Part shown: positions 17,169 through 26,115 of the stretch, piece after piece
Layout: every line of letters starts with the position of its first letter
How positions within the stretch are numbered: position 1 is the stretch's first letter
NCBI GenBank assembly: GCA_051961995.1
Contig: JBQCCR010000040.1
Span: 62,001 to 126,000 of the forward strand
From: 66-474 sp051961995
Lineage (GTDB): Bacteria; Pseudomonadota; Gammaproteobacteria; Xanthomonadales; Rhodanobacteraceae
DNA length: 64,000 bases
Direction of reading: 5' to 3'
The notes under the pieces: generated by a model
What the model was told of the DNA's origin: nothing
Databases searched by the model: none
Seen by the model: only the letters and a program-made list of their open reading frames with translations
Position numbers and translations under genes: made by a program

Positions 17169-18680
17169 ATGCGATACCCGACAATGGCGGCGGCAGCCTG
17201 TCTCCTTTCGTTCTGCGCGAGCGCCTCGCATGCCTCGCCCAGGGACCTCGCGCCGATCCTGCTTCCGAAGCCCGTGGCCCCGGGAAAAACCGTGCAGCCA
17301 TTCGTGAAAGTCAACGCGCTGATCGTCGCGCTGATCCACGTGCGCGTGATTGACGGTACCGGCGCGCCCGCGCGCGCGAACCAGACCATCGTGATCGAAC
17401 ACGGCAAGATCACCGCGATCGGTGCCGACGGCATCGCGATTCCCGCCGGCGCCAAACAGCTCGACCTTTCCGGGCACACGGTGTTCCCGGGACTGGTCGG
17501 CATGCACGACCACCTCTTCTACATCGCGCGGCCCAATCTCGGCGTGCAAAGCGGGAAGCTGCACAGCGATCCGCCGCTGATCGTGCCGGAGATGGCGTTC
17601 TCCGCGCCGCGGCTGTATCTCGCCAACGGAGTCACCACGCTGCGCACCACCGGCAGCGTCGAGCCGTACACCGATCTCAACCTCAAGCACGGCATTGATG
17701 CGGGCGAACTGCCCGGCCCGCACATGGACGTCACCGGCCCTTACCTCGAAGGTTCGAACTCGCCCTTCATCCAGATGCATTTCCTGCACGACGCCGATGA
17801 TGCGAAACAAACCGTCGCGTTCTGGGCGAAACAGGGCGTGACCTCGTTCAAGGCCTACATGAACATCACGCGCGCCGAACTGAAGGCCGCGGTGGACGAG
17901 GCGCACAGCCTCGGGCTGAAGATCACCGGGCACTTGTGTGCGGTCACGTACCGCGAAGCCGCCGACATCGGCATTGACGATCTCGAGCACGGCTTCTTCG
18001 TCAACACCGAACATGATCCCGGCAAGTCGGAAGACACCTGCACCGAATCCGACGGCCTGGACACGCTGTATGCCATGGACCCGAAAGGCAGCGACGCGAA
18101 GCGCCTAATCCAGGATCTCGTCGCGCACCACGTCGCGGTGACTTCGACGCTGCCGGTGTTCGAGCAGATGGTGCCGCACCACTCGCCGCTGTGGCCGCAA
18201 GCCGTGGCGACTTTCAGCCCGGAAGCGAAGCACGATTACCTGCTGCTGCGCGCACGCACGGATGCGCTGCCGGCGGATCAGGCGAAGAAGCGCGCGATCA
18301 CGTTCCAGCACGGCATGGCGATGGAACGCGAATTCGTCGCCGCGGGCGGTTTGCTGCTGGCCGGCCCCGACCCCACCGGCAACGGCGGCGTGATCCCCGG
18401 TTTCGGCGACCTGCGCGAAGTCGAACTGCTGGTCGAGGAAGGCTTCACGCCGGAACAGGCGATCCACATCGCCACCTACAACGGCGCGCTGTACCTGGGC
18501 TTGCAGGACCGCATCGGCTCGATCGCCCAAGGCAAGGACGCCGACCTCGTGATCGTGAAGGGCGACCCTTCGCAACACATCAACGACGTCGAGAACGTCG
18601 AGACCGTGTTCAAGGACGGCGTCGGTTACGACACTCGGGCGCTGCTGAAATCGGTGCAGGGACGCTACGGGGAGTATTGA
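17169..18680 (+). CDS. Exported amidohydrolase
   Basis: 503 residues from ATG 17169, with GGGGAAA a few bases upstream and an immediate signal peptide (MAAAACLLSFCASASHA). Metal ligands of the amidohydrolase barrel are all present: HDH in GMHDHLFY, lysine in SFKAYM, histidines in KITGHLCAV and DDLEHGFF, aspartate in LAGPDPTGNGG. The C-terminal beta part reads GSIAQGKDADLVIVKGDPS. Related exported proteins are prolidase-like or imidazolonepropionase-like. It is a distant paralogue of the enzyme at 6317-7636. The frame is open to 17091 but with no start signal. Confidence 0.87.
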   Translation: MRYPTMAAAACLLSFCASASHASPRDLAPILLPKPVAPGKTVQPFVKVNALIVALIHVRVIDGTGAPARANQTIVIEHGKITAIGADGIAIPAGAKQLDLSGHTVFPGLVGMHDHLFYIARPNLGVQSGKLHSDPPLIVPEMAFSAPRLYLANGVTTLRTTGSVEPYTDLNLKHGIDAGELPGPHMDVTGPYLEGSNSPFIQMHFLHDADDAKQTVAFWAKQGVTSFKAYMNITRAELKAAVDEAHSLGLKITGHLCAVTYREAADIGIDDLEHGFFVNTEHDPGKSEDTCTESDGLDTLYAMDPKGSDAKRLIQDLVAHHVAVTSTLPVFEQMVPHHSPLWPQAVATFSPEAKHDYLLLRARTDALPADQAKKRAITFQHGMAMEREFVAAGGLLLAGPDPTGNGGVIPGFGDLREVELLVEEGFTPEQAIHIATYNGALYLGLQDRIGSIAQGKDADLVIVKGDPSQHINDVENVETVFKDGVGYDTRALLKSVQGRYGEY

Positions 18681-18695
18681 GCGACGCCGCCGGAT

Positions 18696-18745
18696 GGGCG
18701 AAGCGGAATCCAGGCAGGTGGATTCCGCCTCTACCCGGCTCTTTT
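18696..18745. repeat. Dispersed repeat, GGATGG-GAAGCGGAATCC family
   Basis: CCGGATGGGCGAAGCGGAATCC followed by a short inverted GGATTCCGCC. It resembles the copies at 19610-19727 (reverse orientation) and 21908-21950. Non-coding and palindromic, therefore REP-like. The remaining bases up to 18923 show nothing else. Confidence 0.5.
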
Positions 18746-18923
18746 CGGCAAGAGCACGGTCCAGCCGGATGACGGTTCGCGTCGCGCGCGGTTCGCGAAG
18801 CGAGCGGGGTCGCAACGCAACCCTTCGACTGCGGCCCTGCGGGCCTACGCTCAGGGTGGACGGTATGGTTGAGATGCTCGCATTCGCCTCCACATCGCGT
18901 ACTTCGAACGCGCCGGAAATCCC

Positions 18924-19595
18924 ATGACCGCCCCTTCCCCGCTGCGCATTGATTTCGTCTCCGACGTCGCCTGCCCGTGGTGCGCGGTCGGGCTCGCCAG
19001 CCTGCAGCAGGCGCTGACCAAACTGGACGGCAGCGTGCAGGCGGAGATCCATCTGCAGCCGTTCGAACTCAACCCGAACCTCGTGCCCGAAGGCGAGGAC
19101 GCGGGCGAATACATCATGCGCAAGTACGGCATCAACGAGGCGCAGATGGACAGCAACCGCGCGGCGATCCGCGAGCGCGCCGCAGCGCTCGGCTTCGCCT
19201 ACAACGTGAAGCGCGGCAGCCGCGTCTGGAATACCTTCGACGCGCACCGCCTTCTGCACTGGACCGAGTTGCAGGATCGCGAGCGCGCACTCGAATTGAA
19301 GAACGCGCTGTTCCGCGCCTATTTCAGTGACGGTGAGAACGTTTCCGATCGCGAAGTGCTCATCCGCCTTGCCCTGGACGCAGGACTGGATGCAGACGAA
19401 GCGCGCCGCATCCTGGAAAACGGCGAATACGCCGACGACGTGCGCGCGCAGGAACGCCGCTTCCAGCAAGCCGGCATCCATTCCGTCCCCGCCACCATCG
19501 TCAACAACACGTACCTGATCCCGGGCGGGCAACCTCCGGAAGTGTTCGAAAACGCGTTGCGGGAGATCGCCGCCAAAGCGCCCGTTGCGGGCTGA
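18924..19595 (+). CDS. DsbA-family oxidoreductase, FrnE-like
   Basis: 223 residues of the cytoplasmic DsbA-like group (FrnE/2-hydroxychromene isomerase-like). Thioredoxin fold with the redox motif CPWC at about residue 17 (SDVACPWCAVG), a long helical insertion (residues 70-170), and the cis-proline loop in HSVPATIVNN. No signal peptide. Such proteins isomerise or reduce disulfides; in Deinococcus the FrnE protein protects against oxidative stress. The native partner is unknown. Confidence 0.88.
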   Translation: MTAPSPLRIDFVSDVACPWCAVGLASLQQALTKLDGSVQAEIHLQPFELNPNLVPEGEDAGEYIMRKYGINEAQMDSNRAAIRERAAALGFAYNVKRGSRVWNTFDAHRLLHWTELQDRERALELKNALFRAYFSDGENVSDREVLIRLALDAGLDADEARRILENGEYADDVRAQERRFQQAGIHSVPATIVNNTYLIPGGQPPEVFENALREIAAKAPVAG

Positions 19596-19609
19596 CGAGC
19601 AACACCCTC

Positions 19610-19727
19610 ATGCAGTCCGGATGAAGCAACGTTCTGGAATCCAGATTCCACTTCGCTCCATCCGGGCCATGCAGTCCGGATGAAGCAACGTTCTGGAATC
19701 CAGATTCCGCTTCGCTCCATCCGGGCC
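19610..19727. repeat. Two tandem 59-bp copies of a dispersed repeat
   Basis: Units 19610-19668 and 19669-19727 are 59 bp each and, by eye, differ at one position (CCA versus CCG before CTTCGCTCC). Each contains a GGAATCCAGATTCC palindrome and the reverse of the CGGATGGAGCGAAG motif seen elsewhere in the window. The array is flanked by GAGCAACAC on the left and GTGTTGTTGCTC on the right, an imperfect inverted repeat. Too few and too similar to be CRISPR. Confidence 0.8.
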
Positions 19728-19758
19728 ACGTGTTGTTGCTCTTCTTGGGAGTGTGCAA

Positions 19759-21126
19759 ATGGATACACGCGATTTTGCGAACGGATCGGCGGTGCGGCGT
19801 CTCGCGGCGTGGCTCTTCCTCGCCACGCTGGCCATGGTCGCGATATCCAGCGGTGTGGCCCGCGCGTCCGGCGACCTCGTGGACGACTGCCATCTCGGCG
19901 CCTACCGGCTCGCCGATGGCAGCCTCGTGGATATCGGCGCAACGGACGGACCGCATCTGCGCTGGCGCCGCGAAGACGGCAAGACCGGCGCGCTGACGCA
20001 TCGCTCCGACGGAACGTGGACCAGCACGCTCGGCTGGACCGACCATCCGGATGGCATCAAGGTCGGGTTTTCCGATTGCAGCGAGGGACGGATCACTTTC
20101 GACGGCACCCCCGGCAAGCGCATCGCCTTGGACGTCGCGAACACGCGCTTTCAGGGCGCCGGCGTCACACTCGCCGGCCGGCTGGTGCTGCCGAAAGGCA
20201 ACGGACGCGTGCCGATCGCGGTGCTGGTGCATGGCTCGGAGCACTTCTCCGCGCTCGATTTCTACGATCTGCAGCGGATGTTCCCGGCGCTGGGCATCGG
20301 CGTCTTCGTCTATGACAAGCGCGGCACCGGCGCTTCAGGCGGGACGTACACGCAGGATTACCTGCTGCTCGCCGACGATGCGATCGCGGCCGTGCGCGAA
20401 GCCAGACGCCTGGCCGGCGCCCGCGCCGGACGCATCGGCTATCAGGCTGGCAGCGAGGGCGGCTGGGTCGCACCGCTCGCCGCGAAGATTTCGCCGGTGG
20501 ATTTCGTCATCGTCGGATTCGGACTCGCTGTATCCCCGCTCGACGAGGACCGCGAAGCCATCGCCTACGACATGCAGCGTCAGGGCTACGGGCCCGACGT
20601 CATGGCCAAGGCGATGCAAGTCGCGGATGCAACGGCGGCGATCCTGCTCAGCAATTTCCGCAGCGGCTACGACAAGCTGGATGCGCTCAAGAAGCAATAC
20701 GGCAAGGAGCCGTGGTTCAAGCACGTGCACGGCGACGTGACGTTCGCGCTCCTCGCCATGTCGCCCGAGGAACTGAAGCAGAAGGGTCCGGTGCTGCTGG
20801 CGGGCGCGCCGTTCCAGTACGACCCGATGCCGGTGTTGCGGCACCTCGACACGCCGCAGTTGTGGATCCTCGGCGGCGAGGATGCGGACGCCCCGAGCGC
20901 GGAAACCATCAAGCGCCTGCGCGGGCTGCAAGAAGCCGGGCGCCCCATCGCCCTCGCTGTCTATCCGCACGCCGAGCACGGCATCTACGAGTTCGAAACG
21001 AAGCCGGACGGCACCCGCGTGGATACCCGCAACCCGGACGGATACTTTCAGATGATGCGCGACTACATCCTCGACGGAAAGCTGCACGGCGCATATGGCG
21101 ACGCCGTGCTCCATGCCGGCTCGTAG
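19759..21126 (+). CDS. Exported alpha/beta hydrolase
   Basis: 455 residues from ATG 19759, preceded by GGGAG with 7-base spacing. An N-terminal membrane/signal segment (LAAWLFLATLAMVAISSGVA) leads to a ~110-residue beta region, then an alpha/beta-hydrolase domain: oxyanion strand IAVLVHGSEH, DKRGTGASGG, the nucleophile elbow GYQAGSEGGW, an acid in GGEDADAP and the histidine in YPHAEHGIYEF. It is probably a periplasmic or membrane-anchored esterase or peptidase. A preceding GTG at 19753 adds two residues. No operon partner. Confidence 0.83.
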   Translation: MDTRDFANGSAVRRLAAWLFLATLAMVAISSGVARASGDLVDDCHLGAYRLADGSLVDIGATDGPHLRWRREDGKTGALTHRSDGTWTSTLGWTDHPDGIKVGFSDCSEGRITFDGTPGKRIALDVANTRFQGAGVTLAGRLVLPKGNGRVPIAVLVHGSEHFSALDFYDLQRMFPALGIGVFVYDKRGTGASGGTYTQDYLLLADDAIAAVREARRLAGARAGRIGYQAGSEGGWVAPLAAKISPVDFVIVGFGLAVSPLDEDREAIAYDMQRQGYGPDVMAKAMQVADATAAILLSNFRSGYDKLDALKKQYGKEPWFKHVHGDVTFALLAMSPEELKQKGPVLLAGAPFQYDPMPVLRHLDTPQLWILGGEDADAPSAETIKRLRGLQEAGRPIALAVYPHAEHGIYEFETKPDGTRVDTRNPDGYFQMMRDYILDGKLHGAYGDAVLHAGS

Positions 21127-21159
21127 CGCAGCGGCCAAGAAACCCGTGAGCACCGACAT

Positions 21160-21195
21160 TGTCTATCCAGCGGCATGCCGATCGTCGGATAGACA
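21160..21195. promoter_or_regulatory. Inverted repeat before the first RibD-C gene
   Basis: A perfect 9-bp inverted repeat, TGTCTATCC at 21160 and GGATAGACA at 21187, with an 18-base spacer. The sequence GAGCACCGACAT occurs just before it (21149) and again at the start of the next gene (21220). It could be an operator or a factor-independent stop; no T tract is seen. Confidence 0.35.
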
Positions 21196-21228
21196 GGCGG
21201 ACACGTTGATCCGCACAGGAGCACCGAC

Positions 21229-21843
21229 ATGCGCAAGCTCATCGTTCCCGCGTTCATCAGTCTCGATGGCGTCATGCAGGCGCCCGGCGGCCCGGAGGAA
21301 GACACCAGCGGCGGCTTCGCCCACGGCGGCTGGGTCTGGCCGTATCACGACGATTCCGACGGCGCCATGGGCGGCGTGTTCAAGCGCCCGTTCGAGCTGC
21401 TGCTCGGGCGCCGCACCTACGACATCTTCGCCTCGTACTGGCCGCACGTCGCGAAGGACGCACCGCACCGGAACCTCGCCGACCTGTTCAACAGCACCAC
21501 CAAGCACGTCGCTACCCACCGCACCGACACACTCGAGTGGAACAACAGTCGCGCGCTGGGGGCGGACATCGTCGCCGCGGTGCGCGAACTCAAGCACGGC
21601 GACGGCCCCGACCTGCTGACGCAAGGCAGCAGCGAACTGGTGCACCAGTTGCTTGCCACGCACTTGGTTGACGAACTCCTCCTGCTGGTCTTCCCGGTCC
21701 TGCTCGGCCGCGGCAAGCGCCTGTTCGACGACCGCGCGCAGGCATCGGCATTCCGGCTCGAATCCTCGAGGACTTCTCCCAAGGGCGTGCTGACCAACCG
21801 CTATGTGCGCGACGGCGAGGTGCGGACGGGGACGTTCGAGTGA
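21229..21843 (+). CDS. Dihydrofolate reductase-like (RibD C-terminal) protein
   Basis: 204 residues, single RibD-C/DHFR-like domain. It begins with the typical MRKLIVPAFISLDGVMQAPGG, has LLLGRRTYDIFASYW, DLLTQGSSELVHQLL and VDELLLLVFPVLLGRGKRLF. NADPH-binding is expected from the family; a real folate or riboflavin substrate is not. An AGGAG ribosome-binding site is present. A shorter homologue on the other strand follows at 21955-22488, separated only by a repeat. Confidence 0.88.
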   Translation: MRKLIVPAFISLDGVMQAPGGPEEDTSGGFAHGGWVWPYHDDSDGAMGGVFKRPFELLLGRRTYDIFASYWPHVAKDAPHRNLADLFNSTTKHVATHRTDTLEWNNSRALGADIVAAVRELKHGDGPDLLTQGSSELVHQLLATHLVDELLLLVFPVLLGRGKRLFDDRAQASAFRLESSRTSPKGVLTNRYVRDGEVRTGTFE

Positions 21844-21907
21844 CCGGATGGTACGTTCGAACCCACCTCGAGCGAATCCCGCAACAACGCAAACCTCAGC
21901 GTTTTCG

Positions 21908-21950
21908 TAGCCCGGATGGAACCGCGCAGCGGTGGAATCCGGGGGATCGT
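21908..21950. repeat. Dispersed repeat between the two RibD-C genes
   Basis: AGCCCGGATGGAACCGCGCAG followed by CGGTGGAATCCGGGGG can fold with CCGGAT pairing to ATCCGG. It is a variant of the repeat at 18696 and 19610. It lies between convergent genes and could act as a transcription barrier. Confidence 0.5.
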
Positions 21951-21954
21951 TCGA

Positions 21955-22488
21955 TCAGGCGGGAACGTAGGTCAACCGGATCACGTCCGCGACGATCAGA
22001 TCGCTCGCGACGAAACGGAGCCGCGGCCGGGGACCCGCGAAAAATGGCTTGCCGTGACCCAGCACGACGGGATGGACGTAGAGCCGATACTCATCAATGA
22101 GGCCAAGGTCGCCCAGGCTTCGCGCCAGCTCCGGCCCAGCAACTTCGATCTCCCCGGCGAGCTCGGCCTTCAACCTTCGCATCACCGCCTCGATGTCATC
22201 GGCGACCAGGGTGGCGTTCGGGCCGACCGACTCCAGCGAACGCGACACGACCCATTTCGGTTTGCTCCGCCACACCGCCGCGTAGTCGCGCTCATCTGCA
22301 TCCCAGTCGGGAAGGTCCTCGTCCCAATAATGCATGACCTCGTACATGCCGCGTCCGTACACCATGCCCGCCAGGCTGCGCACCCGCTCGGTGAAGTGGC
22401 GGAAGAGCGATGGATCGGGCGGCCCGAATGCCTGGTGGTCCACGTAGCCATCCAACGACTGGTTCAATTCGAAGATGAGCTTCGCCAT
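21955..22488 (-). CDS. Dihydrofolate reductase-like (RibD C-terminal) protein
   Basis: 177 residues, same fold as the neighbour at 21229: MAKLIFELNQSLDGYVDHQAFGP at the start, VYGRGMYEVMHYW, ELARSLGDLGLIDEYRLYVHPVVLGHGKPFF. It belongs to a different subfamily by its N-terminus and helices. Divergent from xthA. An NADPH-dependent reductase role is inferred from the family only. Confidence 0.87.
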   Translation of the reverse strand: MAKLIFELNQSLDGYVDHQAFGPPDPSLFRHFTERVRSLAGMVYGRGMYEVMHYWDEDLPDWDADERDYAAVWRSKPKWVVSRSLESVGPNATLVADDIEAVMRRLKAELAGEIEVAGPELARSLGDLGLIDEYRLYVHPVVLGHGKPFFAGPRPRLRFVASDLIVADVIRLTYVPA

Positions 22489-22599
22489 AGAAGAATCTCA
22501 ATAGGGTCTTCAGAATATATGCAAGCGTTCAGCACAATCGCCGAAGCTAGAGTTTACGTTGCGTAAGCGAATCCGACCGCTTACGCCTATCCTCGATCC

Positions 22600-23399
22600 A
22601 TGAAGATCGCCACTTACAACGTCAACGGCATTCGCGCGCGGCTGCCCTTGCTGCTGCGCTGGCTCGGGGAGCAGTCGCCGGACATCGTCTGCCTGCAGGA
22701 ACTCAAGGCGCCGCAGGAGCAGTTTCCCCTCGCCGCACTTCACGACGCGGGCTATGGCGCGGTGTGGCATAGACAGAAGGGCTGGAACGGCGTAGCGATC
22801 TTAGGCAAGGGCTGCGAGCCGGTGGAACGCAGGCGGGTTCTGGCCGGCGATCCGGATGACGTGCAGAGTCGCTACCTGGAAGTGGACGTGCGCGGCATCG
22901 TGACCGGATGCCTCTACCTGCCCAACGGCAACCCTGCTCCCGGCCCGAAATTCGATTACAAGCTGCGCTGGCTGCAACGCCTGACGGCACACGCGCGCGA
23001 TCTTCTCGATTCGGGGGTGCCGGCGGTCCTTGCCGGAGACTTCAACGTGATCCCAACGGAGATGGACGTCTACGCGCCGGAGCGCTGGGTGGACGACGCG
23101 CTGTTCCGCCCCGAGGTGCGTGCGGCGTACCGCGACCTGCTGGCGCAAGGCTGGACCGACACGCTGCGCGCGCTGCATCCGGAAGAACGCATCTACACGT
23201 TCTGGAAGTACCTGCGCAACGCGTTTGCGCGCGATGCCGGGCTGCGATCGATCACATTCTCCTGAGTCCCGCCGCGGCACGGCGCGTTCAATCGGCAGGC
23301 GTCGACCGGGATGTGCGCGGCTGGGAACACACGAGCGACCACGCCCCAACGTGGGTCACGCTCAAGGAAATCGAAAGCCCGCTGGAAAGTGCACTCTGA
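22600..23399 (+). pseudogene. xthA: Exonuclease III gene broken by a one-base frameshift
   Basis: The reading frame from ATG 22600 encodes a typical exonuclease III/AP endonuclease: MKIATYNVNGIRARL, VCLQELKAP, the GDFNVIP catalytic segment, and WKYLRNAFARDAGLR. It then shifts frame: after CTGCG at 23246 a base is missing, so the frame reads into a TGA by 23265. The expected continuation, IDHILLSPAAARR and the catalytic TSDHAPTWV, is in the next frame to 23399. Restoring one base gives about 266 residues, normal for the family. Either a recent mutation or an assembly error. The final 12 residues run into a repeat-like GTGCACTCTGACCCC sequence. AP-site repair would be impaired if the shift is real. 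Confidence 0.85.
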
Positions 23400-23419
23400 C
23401 CCCGATAATTTTTTACGGG

Positions 23420-24394
23420 TCAGCCGATCAGCCCCGCGACGATTTCCAGCGAGTGCCTGCGCGCGGCGTGATCGTACATGTTGCCGGTCACCATCAGCTC
23501 GTCGGGTTGCGTGCGCTCGATGAAGGCGTGGATCGCCTCGGCTACGGTAGCGGGCGAACCGATGGCCGTGCACGCGAGCACGTGATCCAGCAGCCTGGTC
23601 GCCTGCGGCGGCAACGATTCCGCATAGCCTTCGACCGGCGGCGGCAATCGCCCGGGGTGGCCGGAACGCAAGGCCACGAAAGCCTGCTGCCAGGACGTCG
23701 CGAGGTAGCGCGCCTCGGCATCCGTGTCGGCGGCGAACACGTTGTAGCCCAGCATCACGTACGGCTTTTCGAGATGGCGCGAGGGGCGGAACTGCGAGCG
23801 GTACACGCTGATCGCATCCATCATCTGCGCCGGCGCAAAGTGCGAAGCAAACGCATACGGGCGTCCCAGCGCCGCCGCGAGTTGCGCGCCGAACAGGCTG
23901 GAACCCAGGATCCAGATCGGCACGTCCTGGCCCTGCCCCGGCGTGGCATGGATCTGCGCACTGCCTTCGAAATACGCCGCCAGCTCCTGCACGTCGTAGG
24001 GAAACTCATCCGGATCGGCACTGAGGTTGCGACGCAGCGCGCGCATCGTGGGCTGATCGGAGCCGGGCGCCCGCCCGAGGCCTAGGTCAATGCGTCCCGG
24101 GTACAACGCATCCAGCGTGCCGAACTGTTCGGCAATCACCAGCGGCGAATGATTCGGCAGCATCACGCTACCCGCGCCCACGCGGATCGTTGACGTGGCC
24201 CCGGCAACGTGGCCGATCAGCACCGCCGTCGCGGCACTGCCGATACCCGTCATGCCGTGGTGCTCGGCCATCCAGTAGCGCTTAAAACCCCAACCCTCGG
24301 CGTGCCGGGCGAGATCCACCATGTTGGCGAACGACTGCGCCGCGGAGCCACCCTCGACGATCGGGCACAGGTCAAGAAATGAAAATGGGATCAT
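23420..24394 (-). CDS. LLM-class flavin-dependent oxidoreductase
   Basis: 324 residues of the luciferase-like monooxygenase family (YhbW-type group). FMN-barrel landmarks: FKRYWMAEHHGM, GAGSVMLPNHSPLVIAEQFGTLDALYPGRIDLGLGRAPGSD, and the later VMLGYNVFAADT. It uses reduced flavin on an unknown small substrate in the cytoplasm. It lies at the left edge of the AT-richer island and is convergent with the broken xthA gene; a CTGACCCCG/CGGGTCAG stem overlaps its 3' end. Confidence 0.9.
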   Translation of the reverse strand: MIPFSFLDLCPIVEGGSAAQSFANMVDLARHAEGWGFKRYWMAEHHGMTGIGSAATAVLIGHVAGATSTIRVGAGSVMLPNHSPLVIAEQFGTLDALYPGRIDLGLGRAPGSDQPTMRALRRNLSADPDEFPYDVQELAAYFEGSAQIHATPGQGQDVPIWILGSSLFGAQLAAALGRPYAFASHFAPAQMMDAISVYRSQFRPSRHLEKPYVMLGYNVFAADTDAEARYLATSWQQAFVALRSGHPGRLPPPVEGYAESLPPQATRLLDHVLACTAIGSPATVAEAIHAFIERTQPDELMVTGNMYDHAARRHSLEIVAGLIG

Positions 24395-24568
24395 GGTCTT
24401 CAGGCGCGCATCGTCATGGTGAGCTCGACGATATCTGGGCGCGTGCTCGGCAAGTCAACCGGCGCGAATCTTTCCGGCCAGCTTACGAAAATCAGCCAAC
24501 CAAGAAGCAAGAGGCCGAGGCCACGCAGAAGTTGTAACCTGATAGGCGGTTCGACAAGCAAGCCCTAT

Positions 24569-25138
24569 ATGCACCCGGATACGAGGCATATCGCGGAACA
24601 TATGCGCGACTTCAGCCTACATCTCTTTGGCAAGTCCATAGTGGATGTAATCTTTGCTGAAGTCGGCCACCCCTATGGTCATGCTATGGGCACCGCTTTG
24701 TGCGCCCACGCTACGGAGCTTGCCATCAAAGCGCGAATAGCCCAAGAACACCCACTACTTCTTTTCGATCGGCTACCAAAGCAGACAGACGGGGACTCAT
24801 TGCTCAACATAGACCTTCTGCTCACTAGCGCAAGAACGGTCCCTTTCAATGAATTACCCAATCTGCTCTGGGCAACTACTGGGTACCGAATCAACGGAAT
24901 TCAACAACTAGTTAGATTCCAGCAGATTCGAAATGCGTTGATGCACCTCGGAATACCACCTATTAATCTCAGGTTAGAAACCCTCTCTTTTGCCTTCCAA
25001 GTAGCGGAACCGATGTTCATCGATTTTTGGAATATAGACGTCCTAAATTTTTTATTCGAATATGACCCGGATTGCGAAGAATACCTTTCGGAAAGCCTAC
25101 GCGAGTACGGAATCACACATCCAAGGCTGAACCCGTGA
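24569..25138 (+). CDS. HEPN-type putative ribonuclease
   Basis: 189 residues from ATG 24569; the frame extends to 24416 but that part is GC-rich and unstructured. It is all-helical: ALCAHATELAIKARIAQEHPLLLFD is the long first HEPN-like helix, and the motif RNALMH (R121-H126) matches the HEPN catalytic pattern Rx4-6H. This suggests an RNA-cutting toxin or effector. It faces the three-gene operon (25268-27927) across 129 bp. Base composition is AT-rich. Family assignment rests on helix layout plus the RNxxxH motif and needs a profile search. Confidence 0.55.
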   Translation: MHPDTRHIAEHMRDFSLHLFGKSIVDVIFAEVGHPYGHAMGTALCAHATELAIKARIAQEHPLLLFDRLPKQTDGDSLLNIDLLLTSARTVPFNELPNLLWATTGYRINGIQQLVRFQQIRNALMHLGIPPINLRLETLSFAFQVAEPMFIDFWNIDVLNFLFEYDPDCEEYLSESLREYGITHPRLNP

Positions 25139-25267
25139 AGCTATTACTGCTCGCCTACGGCGGAACCGTGAACCATCAATCCCTATCAGAGTGCAATTAT
25201 TGCGAGCAGCTGTGCAACCTGGATTAAGGAACCCGACAACACCTTGCCTCGGCCCTTGCTCCCAACC

Positions 25268-26110
25268 CTAATCTCCCGCGGTAGAGGCGATTCGTCTCTT
25301 TACGCGATTACCCAGCTTCGGAGGCCGCCGCGACAAAACGAGATCTTCAACACGCAAAACTCTGGACGGGCGCGACGACAGTCGTGACAGTGCTGCTGTC
25401 TCGATCCCGATCATCTGTGCGCATGCGCCGGCAACGCCGAGCAGACTTTCCGAAAAGCGAAATTGGGTGCTAACGACGCCGGGCAACGAAGACGGGAATC
25501 CCGTGGCATTAAATGTCGTTTGATGCATAGAGGCAAGCTCTAACGCTGCAAATGAATCATAATTCAAATCGTTTCTATTTCTGATCGGCCAAATCACATC
25601 ACCTGAAATCGGATTCAACGCAAAATGATGCTTGGCTTCAATATAAGGCTTTAACAGACTAGCGTTTACATAAAAAAATTCCCAGAATTTTTGATGCGAG
25701 CCCTGATAAGAACTAACCCGATACGCCATCTCGAAACGCTGCACGCCAGACGTTGTTGCAACTGGTTCGAAAATTTTCGGCCCTTTGCGCAACTTCCATG
25801 CGCCGAACATACCTAGCAATGCGGAGGCTGCAAAGTAAGATCCGTAATAAAGAGTAACGAAGGCCCAACTCGCAGAAGCATCGCTAAGCAAATCATAGCT
25901 GCGTCGATAGTTGGACGCGCTCAGCAAAAGAAGTCGCTCGACCTCTCGAAGTGACAATTCCCGGAAGGTATTGAAATTCACATCCCCCTCTTGAAATCGA
26001 CTGGGAAAGCTTGGGCTATTTATCCAACTGCGAAATGACACCTGCGGAGCCTCAATCATTCCCAATCCGCTCGCAAAGCGCCTCGCCTCATCGGGATTAA
26101 AGATAGCCAT
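25268..26110 (-). CDS. HEPN-like helical protein of the methyltransferase operon
   Basis: 280 residues. The segment ASWAFVTLYYGSYFAASALLGMFG (residues 80-103) has the YY-x(2-4)-F-x-A-x-x-LL form of HEPN and related nucleotidyltransferase-partner helices, and IRNRNDLNYDSF (176-187) lies where the HEPN RNxxxH/Y motif would be. The canonical histidine is missing, so catalysis is uncertain. Third gene of the operon, 5 bp after the DGQHR gene. Rich in A/T. No other domain recognised. It could be the effector, an inactive partner of the HEPN gene at 24569, or an unrelated helical protein. Confidence 0.5.
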   Translation of the reverse strand: MAIFNPDEARRFASGLGMIEAPQVSFRSWINSPSFPSRFQEGDVNFNTFRELSLREVERLLLLSASNYRRSYDLLSDASASWAFVTLYYGSYFAASALLGMFGAWKLRKGPKIFEPVATTSGVQRFEMAYRVSSYQGSHQKFWEFFYVNASLLKPYIEAKHHFALNPISGDVIWPIRNRNDLNYDSFAALELASMHQTTFNATGFPSSLPGVVSTQFRFSESLLGVAGACAQMIGIETAALSRLSSRPSRVLRVEDLVLSRRPPKLGNRVKRRIASTAGD

Positions 26111-26115
26111 GCCGA

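Noticed and set aside
19610..19727. CRISPR-like direct repeats
   Set aside because: Only two adjacent units without spacers.
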